Positions 24,947 through 33,670 of a stretch of DNA of 64,000 bases are shown in pieces; position 1 is the stretch's first letter, and each line of letters begins with the position of its first letter. The DNA comes from Candidatus Paracaedibacteraceae bacterium (GTDB lineage: Bacteria > Pseudomonadota > Alphaproteobacteria > Paracaedibacterales > Paracaedibacteraceae): NCBI GenBank assembly GCA_019636055.1, contig JAHBYH010000003.1, forward strand, positions 139,501-203,500, written 5' to 3'. The notes beneath the pieces are model-generated. The model saw only the letters and a list, made by a program, of their open reading frames with translations, was not told the origin of the DNA and searched no databases. The translations under genes and the position numbers were made by a program.

Positions 24947-25894
24947 ATGCTAGGAACGGCAGTACTTTCATCAATGACACCTTGGGGTGAGCTGGATCAT
25001 CACGATACGGCCCCTGTGACGAAACAACAAACACTTGCAAAAACCGTGCGTTGCATTGGTGTTGGGGTGCACTCGGGTGATATGGTATCCATGGCAATAA
25101 AACCTGCGGCAATTGGTTCAGGTTATGTTTTTGTTCGTACAGATTTAACTGAAAATAATCGTATTAAAGCAACGTGGGATAATGTTACTGACACAATGAT
25201 GTCGACACGGATTACGAATGATCATGGTGTTAGCGTTTCAACCATTGAACATATTATTGCTGCTTTGGCAGGGTTGCATATTCATAACGCCATTATCGAA
25301 GTTAGTGCGCCTGAAGTTCCCATTATGGATGGTAGTTCTGCTGATTTTGTTTCATTAATTAAGTCAGTTGGAATTAAGCCACAAAATGCTCCGTTGAAAA
25401 TTATTAAAGTTTTAAAACCGATTCAAGTTAGTCACGAAAATGGGACTGCGTTTTTGCTGCCGGCTGATGAGCGACGTTTTAGTATGGAATTTGATTTTTC
25501 AGGTCGATTGTCTGAAACAAGCTATTTGACATATTACCCTGACAATGATGATTTTGCTGAATCTCTGTCAGATAGTCGCACATTTGGTTTTTTTGAGGAC
25601 GCTAAAAAACTACAAGCTGCTGGTCTTGCTCGCGGAGCATCTTTGCAGAATACTGTCGTTATCGGCGAAACCGGGGTAATGAATGATGGCGGATTGCGCC
25701 ATGATGACGAGATGGTTCGCCATAAAATACTTGATGCTATTGGTGATTTGGCTTTAGCTGGTGGTGTTGTTATGGCTCATTTTGAAGGAGTCAACTCAGG
25801 GCATGGTTTAAATAATAATTTATTACGAGCTCTCTTTGCTGACCCTTCTGCTTGGATTGTGCAAACCATGGATAAGGCCTTAGTTGTCAATTAA
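24947..25894 (+). CDS. lpxC: UDP-3-O-acyl-N-acetylglucosamine deacetylase
   Basis: LpxC is the zinc-dependent deacetylase that commits UDP-3-O-acyl-GlcNAc to lipid A. The motifs CIGVGVHSGDMVSMAIKPA, VSTIEHIIAALAGLHIHNA and APEVPIMDGSSADFV are diagnostic. DSRTFGFFED and HKILDAIGDLALAG supply the other zinc and catalytic residues. Before the usual TLAKTVRCIGVG start there are about 28 extra residues, whichever start is used. I chose the ATG at 24947 over the in-frame TTG at 24920. Elsewhere lpxC follows ftsZ; here it stands alone. It overlaps the convergent 136-residue gene by 15 bases. Confidence 0.95.
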   Translation: MLGTAVLSSMTPWGELDHHDTAPVTKQQTLAKTVRCIGVGVHSGDMVSMAIKPAAIGSGYVFVRTDLTENNRIKATWDNVTDTMMSTRITNDHGVSVSTIEHIIAALAGLHIHNAIIEVSAPEVPIMDGSSADFVSLIKSVGIKPQNAPLKIIKVLKPIQVSHENGTAFLLPADERRFSMEFDFSGRLSETSYLTYYPDNDDFAESLSDSRTFGFFEDAKKLQAAGLARGASLQNTVVIGETGVMNDGGLRHDDEMVRHKILDAIGDLALAGGVVMAHFEGVNSGHGLNNNLLRALFADPSAWIVQTMDKALVVN

Positions 25895-26290
25895 CCCATG
25901 CTTTTTAACTAAAGATCGATAGCGTAGAATAATTTGCTCTTTAGTATAATTGAAATCAATCGCGTCTTGAGTTAACCAGTCTAGAAACCCAATTTTGTTT
26001 AGGCTTAAGCCTCTACTTACCTGTTTCCATTTTAATTCAATGTGATTGGTTTGATCTTCTGTAAAATATTGTGTTTTTCGTGTATAGTATTTGTGACAAT
26101 GACTCCAAATAGGAAGTTGATTGTGACATGTAAGGATTAATCCTCTAGCTTTTCCATAGCCTTTTAGGTAATCACGTTCTATATCATTGATTATTCCCCA
26201 GTACCAAAGCAGATGTCCATAGTCACGAGGAAAGAAGTCACGTGTACCAATCAATTTGACCTGTTTGTTTTTTAACCATTCATTTTGCAT
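25880..26290 (-). CDS. Hypothetical protein (136 residues), partner of the frameshifted HTH gene
   Basis: I do not recognise this basic, aromatic-rich soluble protein. It has no signal peptide or membrane segment. Notable stretches are TRDFFPRDYGHLLWYWGIIN, CHNQLPIWSHCHKYY and the C-terminal helix KEQIILRYRSLVKKHGL. The frame is open to 26332, but the ATG at 26290 lies 4 bases after the stop of the upstream gene with GGA nearby, so I choose it. The two form a tight operon. The conserved-looking Trp, Cys and His cluster might bind metal or nucleic acid; this is a guess. Confidence 0.6.
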   Translation of the reverse strand: MQNEWLKNKQVKLIGTRDFFPRDYGHLLWYWGIINDIERDYLKGYGKARGLILTCHNQLPIWSHCHKYYTRKTQYFTEDQTNHIELKWKQVSRGLSLNKIGFLDWLTQDAIDFNYTKEQIILRYRSLVKKHGLIDN

Positions 26291-26294
26291 GATA

Positions 26295-26748
26295 TTATTC
26301 CGTGATTTCTTCAAGGTGAAATATAGTCTCATGATTGGTAAGGCGGAGTCTGTTTGCTTCTAAAAGAACCTTTGCCAAAGACACCGGTTGATTATTGAAT
26401 ATGAATTCAGGGCAACCTTTTTCATATTTAATAAAAAAATTGGGCGAATTCTCGCCCAAATATCTTAAAACTTCGTCAGTTGTTGTCCAGTTGCAAGGAT
26501 GTCCATTGAAAGTTTTATCCTCTAAAATACGATTAACTTTGATAACTTTGGGTTGAGATGGGCGCTTGCTGCGTCGATCGTTTAAAAGGGCGTAATTGCG
26601 TTTATGTCTTAAGCCGTGACGTGTTATGGCTTTGCTTACACTTGCTTCTGTACGACCTAACTCAATGGCAATAACTTTTTCTCGTTTGCCATTGCTATAA
26701 GCTTGACGAACATAATCTAAATCTTTCTTGAGTCCAAGGGGTCTTCAT
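26295..26748 (-). pseudogene. HTH DNA-binding protein gene with a +1 frameshift near its start
   Basis: An ATG at 26748 with a well-spaced GGAG opens a frame that ends within 18 codons. Shifting by one base at the four-C run (plus-strand 26738-26741) gives an open frame of about 150 codons to the stop at 26295. Its N-terminal third (DLDYVRQAYSNGKREKVIAI, then ELGRTEASVSKAITRHGLR) is a typical helix-turn-helix or Myb-like DNA-binding domain. The remainder (residues 60-150) is unrecognised. No start codon exists in the long frame before a late TTG, so the gene needs one C removed. A homopolymer sequencing error, a recent inactivating mutation or programmed +1 frameshifting would all explain it. 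It lies 4 bases upstream of the 136-residue gene. Confidence 0.65.
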
Positions 26749-26766
26749 AGGCGTCTCCTATTGTTA

Positions 26767-26784
26767 CTAACGCCCTTGAGTTAG
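26767..26784. promoter_or_regulatory. Short inverted repeat upstream of the HTH gene
   Basis: CTAAC (26767-26771) and GTTAG (26780-26784) flank an 8-base spacer, about 19 bases before the HTH gene start. It is a possible autoregulatory operator. The surrounding 180 bases up to the next gene are strongly AT-rich with no gene. Confidence 0.3.
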
Positions 26785-26930
26785 GAATTATTCAATGAAT
26801 TTAAATCCCTTAAATTACTCTTTTTTGCCCATTAATGTAAAAAATTCAATAAAAAATATTTTAAATAATTAAAGCAATTAATAATTATTACTAAAATAAT
26901 TATTTGTACTTTGTTTTATTATTGTCGATG

Positions 26931-27419
26931 TTACTTGTTTATTTTTTTAAGATTGTCAATTGCCGGAGAATTTGGAATATTATCACCCCATGTTTTCTTT
27001 AGCTGATCATATCGACGAACCATTTGTATTAAGGTTGTTTTGTCTCGATTGCGATAAAAAGCAATAGTTATAGCCGGTACAATAAAGAAAACGCTCCAGC
27101 CAATGGCTGCGGCACATAAGATTAAGAGTAAATTGGTGTCGGTATGAATGATTTCATAGGCATATGCTAAGCTAAAGCTGTGTTGATATAAATCATTAAC
27201 AAGTGGTCCTAATCCTGTTAAGTTGCAGATGCCAACACAAAATGTTTGAGAGTTATTCTTTGTCGGATCCGATATAAAGGCACCAAATGTCGGAAGCATG
27301 CCGATAAAAGATATAAGAGCTAATCCGGGGAAAAACAGCGTGACTGCTAAAATTGCAAGCATGAGTAAAGCAATTTTTTTCGTATTAATCTGAGGGGGAT
27401 TGCCTGTTGATTCGGACAT
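26931..27419 (-). CDS. Integral membrane protein paired with the pseudokinase
   Basis: This 162-residue protein has hydrophobic segments at about residues 16-52 (two crossings, ALLMLAILAVTLFFPGLALI and SFIGMLPTFGAFI), one near 60-72, and one at 96-123 (LLLILCAAAIGWSVFFIVPA). The C-terminus is charged. I recall similar membrane proteins with the GMLPT and AAIGW patterns beside kinase-like genes in Rhodospirillales, so this looks like a conserved alphaproteobacterial pair. No function is known. Its ATG overlaps the pseudokinase stop by one base (TAATG), so translation is probably coupled. Confidence 0.75.
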   Translation of the reverse strand: MSESTGNPPQINTKKIALLMLAILAVTLFFPGLALISFIGMLPTFGAFISDPTKNNSQTFCVGICNLTGLGPLVNDLYQHSFSLAYAYEIIHTDTNLLLILCAAAIGWSVFFIVPAITIAFYRNRDKTTLIQMVRRYDQLKKTWGDNIPNSPAIDNLKKINK

Positions 27420-29437
27420 TATAAAGCTGCCTTTACAAAAATATATATGCCAGTTGCAATGATTGATAGTGCTGCCGAGAGTGCCATAGCATTATTTTGG
27501 CCGATACTTACTGAATAGTGGACATCACTACTTGTGGAAGTAATAATATTTTTAACGGTAGCATTGATGATATTAACCTCGTTCGTTGCAACCTTTAATC
27601 CATGAGCATCAATCTCTGTGGCCTTACGGTTATCAATAAGTTTGCTTAACTCCATAAGATTCCCGCTATCAATGATATTTTGTAGCTTGGTTTTAAGGTG
27701 GTTCTGATAATCTAGATTTTTAAAGCTATCGATCACGGATCCTGATAATTCACCAAACCATTTACAAAGACCTGTTAGTTTTTTGATCCGTTGTTTTTGT
27801 TGAAGGTCAGCTAGAAGTTGGAGCGCGCCACGGATTTTCTTTTGCTTTGAGCCGGAACTGAGGTTGTGAACCATGGATTGTTTCAGATTGCTTTCTTTTG
27901 CAAAAATAAAAGCAATAATATGTTTGTCTACAGGCAAGTCTGGTTTATTCGAGCGTTGACCAATTTCATCAAGAGCATACAACAACTCTGTTATGTTTAA
28001 GACGTTGTGGCTGCGGACAATTGGGCTTAGGCAAGCAAGATCTGCGCACATATGATACAGAGCACGTTCTACCCCACCACCAACTCCATGATATCCTAGA
28101 AATGTTTTGGCAGAAAGAACATGCCTTTCTACTTTGTTACTCATAGCTTGTTCATCTGTTGTTGGTGTTTCTGACATTAATTCAACGGACATATAGTATG
28201 GCAGAACCGAAGATAATAAGAGTGATGATATCGCTTCGACATTATCGTTTTTCAAGACGGCATTTGCAAAAGCAAGCCCAATTCCTTGAGGATTATAAAA
28301 CCGACCTTGCCAAAAAAATGGTGTCTCGGGCATCATGATTTGAAAGACGCCTAAAAGACGCTCAGAACTTGATGCGTCTTTACCAAGGACAGCTTTCATA
28401 TCTTCGATTTGGTGGACCCTATGATTGTCTGAAAGGCCATTCTTTAACCACATGGATAGTTCGTTTTTGTCGACCATCTCAAGGGCATTAAGGGGGGACT
28501 TTATCATCTCGGCAAATAAGGTATTAACGGTATAAATCTCGGATTTATCATTGAATGTAATAGGGCGACTTGCTCGTCGTGGTGGGTGAGTCATGGGAGA
28601 AGCTTGTCGCCCAGAAGTTAGCCATTGCCCTACCTCATAAACACCCCAGCGATGTTCTTCTACATCATGGAGCAGGCCCCGTAAGAGTTCATTCAGTCGT
28701 GATGATAGGTTGTTTTTCCCAACATAAGAGTGATATGAACCGTTCTCAATACGACTACTTAAAATGTCATGCGGATTTAGATTTTGATGCAATCCCCCTA
28801 AAGCTAAGAATGCAACAGTTGCGCCAAGTGCAAAAAGATCATTCGTTATTGAGCCTTCGCCTTTTGCAATCGGATCAATCATTGCATAGTTTATTGGCTC
28901 AAAGTATGGATGTTGATAAAATCCTGCAGGTACTGACAACGATTCACCTAAACGCACGGGGATATTTTTTTCTGGACCTGTCATGAACATATTTAAGGGG
29001 GATATATTCTGATGCGTTAGACCTTTTTGATTGAGAACATTGATAACTTCATAAACAGGCTTTACGATTTTATCGACAATAAAATCTTCATGCCACGGAG
29101 AAAAGCGGTCAGTTATAGAGTTTACAACTTTTTGCCCTTTTGGTCGCTGGAAAAAAAGGAGTGTTGATTTAGAATCTCGGCTGCTGTTGATATAGTTATT
29201 CTCAGCGTGAATTAAAGCCATCAGGCCAAGACTCGGAGAATTTTTTGAGACAGCAATATATTTGTCAGTTAAATTAACCCTTGGTGGTGGAAATGTTGAT
29301 GCTTTAAGGCAAACCAATTGCAGTTCCGGTTGTCGTATGTCTCGTGCTACATAAGCCCGTACGAACTCATTCTCGAATTCCTTGACCGGTTGATCAAGGG
29401 CTATTTCAAAAAATTCTGAGACAATATACTTCGACAT
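27419..29437 (-). CDS. Protein pseudokinase with a C-terminal membrane anchor
   Basis: This 672-residue protein has a kinase-like domain in residues 1-280. The catalytic loop reads LTHQNISPLNMF where active kinases have HRDxKxxN, so the catalytic Asp is Asn. The DFG motif is replaced by RLGESLSVP. The later ITNDLFALGATVAFLALGG matches the SDxYALG region of Ser/Thr kinases. Residues 290-640 are a helical region without a recognised domain, and residues 646-668 form a single membrane helix. I recall relatives in Rhodospirillales with a similar LGE in place of DFG. The start at ATG 29437 has a well-placed GGTGGAG; the upstream GTG does not. A scaffold or ATP-binding signalling role is inferred. 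Confidence 0.75.
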   Translation of the reverse strand: MSKYIVSEFFEIALDQPVKEFENEFVRAYVARDIRQPELQLVCLKASTFPPPRVNLTDKYIAVSKNSPSLGLMALIHAENNYINSSRDSKSTLLFFQRPKGQKVVNSITDRFSPWHEDFIVDKIVKPVYEVINVLNQKGLTHQNISPLNMFMTGPEKNIPVRLGESLSVPAGFYQHPYFEPINYAMIDPIAKGEGSITNDLFALGATVAFLALGGLHQNLNPHDILSSRIENGSYHSYVGKNNLSSRLNELLRGLLHDVEEHRWGVYEVGQWLTSGRQASPMTHPPRRASRPITFNDKSEIYTVNTLFAEMIKSPLNALEMVDKNELSMWLKNGLSDNHRVHQIEDMKAVLGKDASSSERLLGVFQIMMPETPFFWQGRFYNPQGIGLAFANAVLKNDNVEAISSLLLSSVLPYYMSVELMSETPTTDEQAMSNKVERHVLSAKTFLGYHGVGGGVERALYHMCADLACLSPIVRSHNVLNITELLYALDEIGQRSNKPDLPVDKHIIAFIFAKESNLKQSMVHNLSSGSKQKKIRGALQLLADLQQKQRIKKLTGLCKWFGELSGSVIDSFKNLDYQNHLKTKLQNIIDSGNLMELSKLIDNRKATEIDAHGLKVATNEVNIINATVKNIITSTSSDVHYSVSIGQNNAMALSAALSIIATGIYIFVKAAL

Positions 29438-29528
29438 AAAATGCTCCACCTTACATGCTCAGAATAAAATATTTTTGTTAAATTATAGTTAAATGTGGTT
29501 TTCTTAACTTTTGATATCATTAATGGAA

Positions 29529-30407
29529 TTACTTGATTGCCTTCCAAGGTTTATTTTGTTTAATCAGTTTGATCAGTCGTATTTTAGCTTGAGGGGTTAA
29601 TGATGATGCCTTAATAAAAGCTATGGCTAGATCGCTGTTCTGGGGGGCATTTTTCCCTATATAGAATACTTCGGCAAGAGTGATAAAGTCTTTATTTAAA
29701 TAGGTGATAATGATGTCGTTATCTTTTAGTTTATCAAGTTGCTGTCTGGCTCGGTTGTCATCTGGAATTGCAGATAATAAACTGTATGCTAACAGATAGT
29801 GGGGTTGTCCATATTTTTTGTCTGTCAGGTATTTCGCAAGCTCAGTGATTGCAACGGTAAATCCCTGTTGGGCACTGATCATAAGGTATTTTTTGGCTTC
29901 TGAATGGTGGCGATCTTTAAACGTGCCATCCAATATTTTTTGGGCAAGCATGCATAGGCAATAGTTATCGAATAATTCTACACCCTTTTGAAGATGACGT
30001 AGAGCATCGTCGTTATTGCCAGATGCTAGTTTAAGTCGTGCAAGTTTGAATAGGCAGTGTGTTGATTTGAAGTCGGCGCCATGTTTGTATAAAGCCAGCC
30101 CCAGATCTGTGTCACCAATCTGTTCGTAGTAAAAATCAGCAAGGATATCAATGGCTGTAGGACTCTTTGTTTTTTCGAATAAGGCAAATAAAGCTTGTGC
30201 CGGAACAAGATGAGACGATTCATCGGAACGATAGAGTTGTTTCTTATAGGATTCTATTAATTGTTCGGTTTGATCAGGAGATGGGGATGTTGACATTCTA
30301 AGATGCAGGTTATCCGGAAGTTTTTCTGGTGATGTTTGTAGTATTTCTAGAGCAAAAGATAAGTTTATTTTAAGTAAAGAGCAAATAATGAGTTTTAATA
30401 ATAACAT
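29529..30407 (-). CDS. Exported Sel1/TPR-like repeat protein
   Basis: This 292-residue protein begins with a signal peptide (LLLKLIICSLLKINLSFA). From about residue 70 it is a chain of paired helices with Sel1-like spacing: AIDILADFYYEQIGDTDLGL, ALYKHGADFKSTHCLFKLAR, ALRHLQKGVELFDNYCLCML and EAKKYLMISAQQGFTVAITE. These repeats are degenerate, lacking many consensus Gly residues. Such repeats form solenoids that bind proteins and are frequent in exported proteins of intracellular bacteria. A GGAGG site precedes the ATG. The pseudokinase gene follows 91 bases downstream on the same strand. Confidence 0.75.
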   Translation of the reverse strand: MLLLKLIICSLLKINLSFALEILQTSPEKLPDNLHLRMSTSPSPDQTEQLIESYKKQLYRSDESSHLVPAQALFALFEKTKSPTAIDILADFYYEQIGDTDLGLALYKHGADFKSTHCLFKLARLKLASGNNDDALRHLQKGVELFDNYCLCMLAQKILDGTFKDRHHSEAKKYLMISAQQGFTVAITELAKYLTDKKYGQPHYLLAYSLLSAIPDDNRARQQLDKLKDNDIIITYLNKDFITLAEVFYIGKNAPQNSDLAIAFIKASSLTPQAKIRLIKLIKQNKPWKAIK

Positions 30408-30487
30408 TAAAATCCTCCATTTTTTAATATTAACATCTTATTGTAAAATAATGTTCTTAATTAAATCAAAACAAATATGAAATGAAA

Positions 30488-30518
30488 AAGGCAACCCCAT
30501 GAAGAATGGAATCGCCTT
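30488..30518 (-). terminator. Terminator after the F-box gene
   Basis: Arms 30488-30500 and 30506-30518 pair over 13 positions (three wobble pairs). On the minus strand the stem is followed by TTTTCATTTC. It lies 23 bases past the F-box gene stop. Confidence 0.75.
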
Positions 30519-30541
30519 AAAAATGTTTTGTCAGCTTGTTT

Positions 30542-31582
30542 TTATGCTGTTTGGATACGTTTACTTTGGATTCCTTTATCGTGGCTAAAACGAATTGCTT
30601 CAATGTTCTTAAGGTCTAAGTCCACCCTATAGACGGATTGCTGTAGTTCAAGATATGTTCCCTTATATCCTTTCTTTTCATCTATAATAAGCATGTTTAT
30701 TATGTCAGAAACCGGGAATGTCATATGAAAATCACCATTTTCATCAAGGGTGACAGGCTGATTATTGAGAGTTATTGGGACGATTCTGTTTTTTGGAGTA
30801 TACTCAAAACGCAATGTTGCGCTCCAAAATATATTAGGCATAGTAAGTCTGACAACAACGTTTTGGGGGAGGGTTTGGGACCCTATCCGTGTATTTAATT
30901 CAGTTGACACATACTTGTCTTCATCACAAAAACTGAGTCGAATTGGGTGTGTAAACTCTGTTGGGGTGAATAGGTATTCAATTTTCCCAGAACCCCATAA
31001 GCGAATAGCCCCAACATTCGATAAAATATCTTCATTGAGATGGTTTTTTGATGTTGCTGTATATCCAACTATTTGGCCGTTTGGATATAAATACGCGTCA
31101 TTTCTATAAACTCGGTTTACTTGTATTTTTATGGGCAATGGAAACCATTTAAGTGCTACAGGTTGTAGCTCTAAGAAACTAACGTCATAGCTTTGGCCAT
31201 TTATTTTATTGTAAAAGGTCTTCTTGAATCCTCTTGTATCATTTGAAACAACTATATTCATTTCTGCTAGACGTGGTTCTCTGCCTAATCCATAACTATT
31301 CTCATAACCACCCTCTGGACTAACCTCTTTTTCTAAGTGAATAACAAGAGGTTGAGTGTGAAAATAGCTAGAGGTTTCATGAGTTGTGACTTGTACATTT
31401 ACCCTAGGTGTTGTTTGACGTAATTGATGTAAATCATTAAGGCTTACATAGGAATAAACTTGATTAAAAATATCTTGTGGTAAGCTATCTAATCTCGATG
31501 TACTTGTGGATGTCGCATTATCGGTGGCATGTAGAGATGACAATATGAAAGATATTGCAAATATAGTTTTGATTAAATGCAT
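30542..31582 (-). CDS. Exported protein with an N-terminal F-box
   Basis: This 346-residue protein has a signal peptide (residues 1-19, ending LHA) and a short Ser/Thr linker. Residues 31-62 then match the F-box: SLPQDIFNQVYSYVSLNDLH and QLRQTTPRVN, with the conserved Leu-Pro, Ile, Tyr-Val, Asp-Leu and the trailing helix. F-boxes bind SKP1 and bring substrates to eukaryotic SCF ubiquitin ligases; bacteria have no SCF. Residues 75-340 look beta-rich (strands ending in Pro or Asn, few helices) and I cannot assign them. They could be the substrate-binding part. Use as a host-targeted ubiquitin ligase adaptor is inferred. Confidence 0.65.
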   Translation of the reverse strand: MHLIKTIFAISFILSSLHATDNATSTSTSRLDSLPQDIFNQVYSYVSLNDLHQLRQTTPRVNVQVTTHETSSYFHTQPLVIHLEKEVSPEGGYENSYGLGREPRLAEMNIVVSNDTRGFKKTFYNKINGQSYDVSFLELQPVALKWFPLPIKIQVNRVYRNDAYLYPNGQIVGYTATSKNHLNEDILSNVGAIRLWGSGKIEYLFTPTEFTHPIRLSFCDEDKYVSTELNTRIGSQTLPQNVVVRLTMPNIFWSATLRFEYTPKNRIVPITLNNQPVTLDENGDFHMTFPVSDIINMLIIDEKKGYKGTYLELQQSVYRVDLDLKNIEAIRFSHDKGIQSKRIQTA

Positions 31583-31791
31583 AGTTCTGTATTCTATTTG
31601 TTAATAATAAAATTTATATATGTTTTACTGCTTTTTTTTCAATGCTTATTTAGGAGTGTACTCTAGGCAAAATTGGTGTTATAGCTATTCCATTTGAACT
31701 TGGAGGTTTGTCACATCGTTGCCTGTGTACTCATGATACACATCGCTTCTTGTTGCTGCTTTTAAACTCAATTTGAAAAACTATATATTAA
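31583..31791. other. Gene-free spacer
   Basis: This AT-rich spacer between the F-box and phasin genes holds no credible reading frame. It contains a short inverted repeat, TGTGTA with TACACA, near 31724-31742. A CACATCG motif occurs twice nearby and once near 1848. No function is evident. Confidence 0.3.
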
Positions 31792-31817
31792 AAAATCCCC
31801 CATATTCGGGGGATTTT
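31792..31817 (-). terminator. Terminator after the phasin gene
   Basis: AAAATCCCCC (31792-31801) pairs exactly with GGGGGATTTT (31808-31817). On the minus strand a T-rich run follows. It lies 17 bases beyond the phasin stop codon. Confidence 0.88.
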
Positions 31818-31833
31818 ATTTGAATTGAAAAGC

Positions 31834-32271
31834 TTAGTGTTTTGTTTTGATTTTATCACGAAGATCAATCATCTCACCCATGCCTTCGGAATAGCGCTTG
31901 TGCATTAGGTCAAAGATCTCTTTTTGTGAATTAGCAAGAGTTTGGGCAACATTTGAGCCGTGGGACATTGCTTTTTCCATTTGAGATTTGACATGACCTG
32001 CATGGTTTGTCATTGCTTCTTTAGATGCAGGCGGGTGAGCCATAGTATCTTTCATAATGGATGAAAAATCTTCGAATGTTTGCTTTACATACTGTGATTG
32101 AAGTTGTGCGATTGATTTCATAACTTCCACAGCCATACGGTTTGCCTCTGTTAATGCTTCCATATTTTTACGATGACTCATCATCATACTCTCCTTATCC
32201 ATGTTACCTGTCATTTTCTGAGACATGTCTTTCATCATGTCTTGCATAGATTGAAATGGATTTTGTGACAT
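31834..32271 (-). CDS. Phasin family protein
   Basis: This 145-residue, Met- and Gln-rich helical protein matches the phasin family, the amphipathic proteins that coat polyhydroxyalkanoate granules. The key region is HRKNMEALTEANRMAVEVMK, SIAQLQSQYVKQTFEDFSS and later VAQTLANSQKEIFDLMHKRY. The ATG follows a GGGGAG site. No polymer synthase gene lies in the window. Its presence suggests carbon storage, or a stress or chaperone role known for some phasins. Confidence 0.88.
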   Translation of the reverse strand: MSQNPFQSMQDMMKDMSQKMTGNMDKESMMMSHRKNMEALTEANRMAVEVMKSIAQLQSQYVKQTFEDFSSIMKDTMAHPPASKEAMTNHAGHVKSQMEKAMSHGSNVAQTLANSQKEIFDLMHKRYSEGMGEMIDLRDKIKTKH

Positions 32272-32350
32272 GTCGTCTTCTCCCCTTAAATCCTCTAACT
32301 AATAATCCCATGATCACACTATAGTCGTCAATATACTAAGGATTCGTTAA

Positions 32351-33670
32351 TTAATATGGAATTTTTATTATAATTCTCAAGCCTTGGCTTGGGGAATCAT
32401 CTAAAATCATATCGCCCCCATGGCCATTTATAATGTCCTTTGCGATGCTAAGGCCTAGGCCAACACCGCCGGAATCTAAGTTGCGAGAACTATCAATTCG
32501 ATAAAATGGTCTGAAAACATTTTCTCGTTCATTTTCCGGAATACCTGGCCCATTATCATCAATAATAATCTTAACATAGTTAGAATCAGCATTAACATTA
32601 ATGTTTACTGCTGAGGCATAACGGTTGGCGTTTAACAAAAGATTTGTCAGGCATCTTTTAAAAAGTTCTTGTTTAATATGAATGTCAACGTCTAAGTCTC
32701 CTTCCAAAGTTACATTTAAGGGGAGATGACGAATATTACTAAGGACTGATTGTAAAAGCTCGTTCATATGGATTGCAGATAACTCTTCTTGACCGACACC
32801 TTTGGCAAAATCAAGAAATCCTTGAACCATGTTTTGCATTTCATCGACATCATGTTGAAGGTCTTTTGTATCGTCAGTTTTTGGCATCATAGCGAGTTGA
32901 AGCTTCATCCGAGCAAGGGGGGTTCTTAAATCATGAGATACACCTGCTAGCATATCTGTTCGTTCTTGAATGTGACGTTTTAGGCGATCACGCATTATCA
33001 TAAAAGCAAGGCCGGCTTTGCGAACTTCGGTGGCGCCTTCGGGACGAAAATTTACTTCCATGCCGCGACCAAAATTCTCCGCAGCATTTGCTAAGCGTCG
33101 AATAGGGCGAATCTGGTTGCGCATAAAGAGAGATGCTACAATAAAAAGGAGGAGGGCAGACAGGGCTGTCCAGATAATAACAAGATGTGTTGTTCTGCTG
33201 TATAGTCGTTTCCGCGGTGTATCAATCATAATCACCCCTCTGGAATGAGGGATTTCGACGTGAATGTGGTCTTCAAAAATTCTGAGGAAATAGAGGTGAT
33301 TCAAGCGAACATCAAGTTGAGTCAGCATATATTGATAAAGCCACTTATCTTTAAAGGCGCCATACCTCATGACCTTTCCTTGCGGATTGAGGGTCACCGT
33401 AAAATCAAAGTTTTTTTTAGCCAAGGCTGAGATTTTTTCTATGGGGATATTATTGTCAACTAAATCACAAACCATTTGCATGTCGCCGGCGATTCCTCTG
33501 GCTAGGGAGTCAAGAATAGCATCAGTGTGTCGTTCAAAAAATATGTAGCTTAAGATAACTTGAACGACAATAAGGGGCGTCATCAAAATGATGATTGATC
33601 GTGCAAAAAGGCTCTTTGGCATAAAATTTTTCAGATACCGAAAGGGATGGCGTATTACTGATCGGGACAT
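32351..33670 (-). CDS. Sensor histidine kinase, EnvZ-like
   Basis: This 439-residue kinase has a membrane helix at residues 22-44, a periplasmic sensor of about 115 residues, and a second helix at 163-182. A HAMP linker (184-235) follows. The H-box GVSHDLRTPLARMKLQL has His246, the N-box is NLLLNANRYA, and the G-boxes are IDDNGPGIPENER and GGVGLGLSIAKDIINGHGG. The layout matches EnvZ. It should phosphorylate the regulator whose gene overlaps it by 16 bases upstream. In relatives this pair senses osmotic and envelope conditions and controls porins. Confidence 0.92.
   Translation of the reverse strand: MSRSVIRHPFRYLKNFMPKSLFARSIIILMTPLIVVQVILSYIFFERHTDAILDSLARGIAGDMQMVCDLVDNNIPIEKISALAKKNFDFTVTLNPQGKVMRYGAFKDKWLYQYMLTQLDVRLNHLYFLRIFEDHIHVEIPHSRGVIMIDTPRKRLYSRTTHLVIIWTALSALLLFIVASLFMRNQIRPIRRLANAAENFGRGMEVNFRPEGATEVRKAGLAFMIMRDRLKRHIQERTDMLAGVSHDLRTPLARMKLQLAMMPKTDDTKDLQHDVDEMQNMVQGFLDFAKGVGQEELSAIHMNELLQSVLSNIRHLPLNVTLEGDLDVDIHIKQELFKRCLTNLLLNANRYASAVNINVNADSNYVKIIIDDNGPGIPENERENVFRPFYRIDSSRNLDSGGVGLGLSIAKDIINGHGGDMILDDSPSQGLRIIIKIPY

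Noticed and set aside
31680..31760. Possible repeat shared with about 1840-1875 (CACATCG-containing)
   Set aside because: Similarity is limited to short stretches and could be chance in AT-rich spacers.
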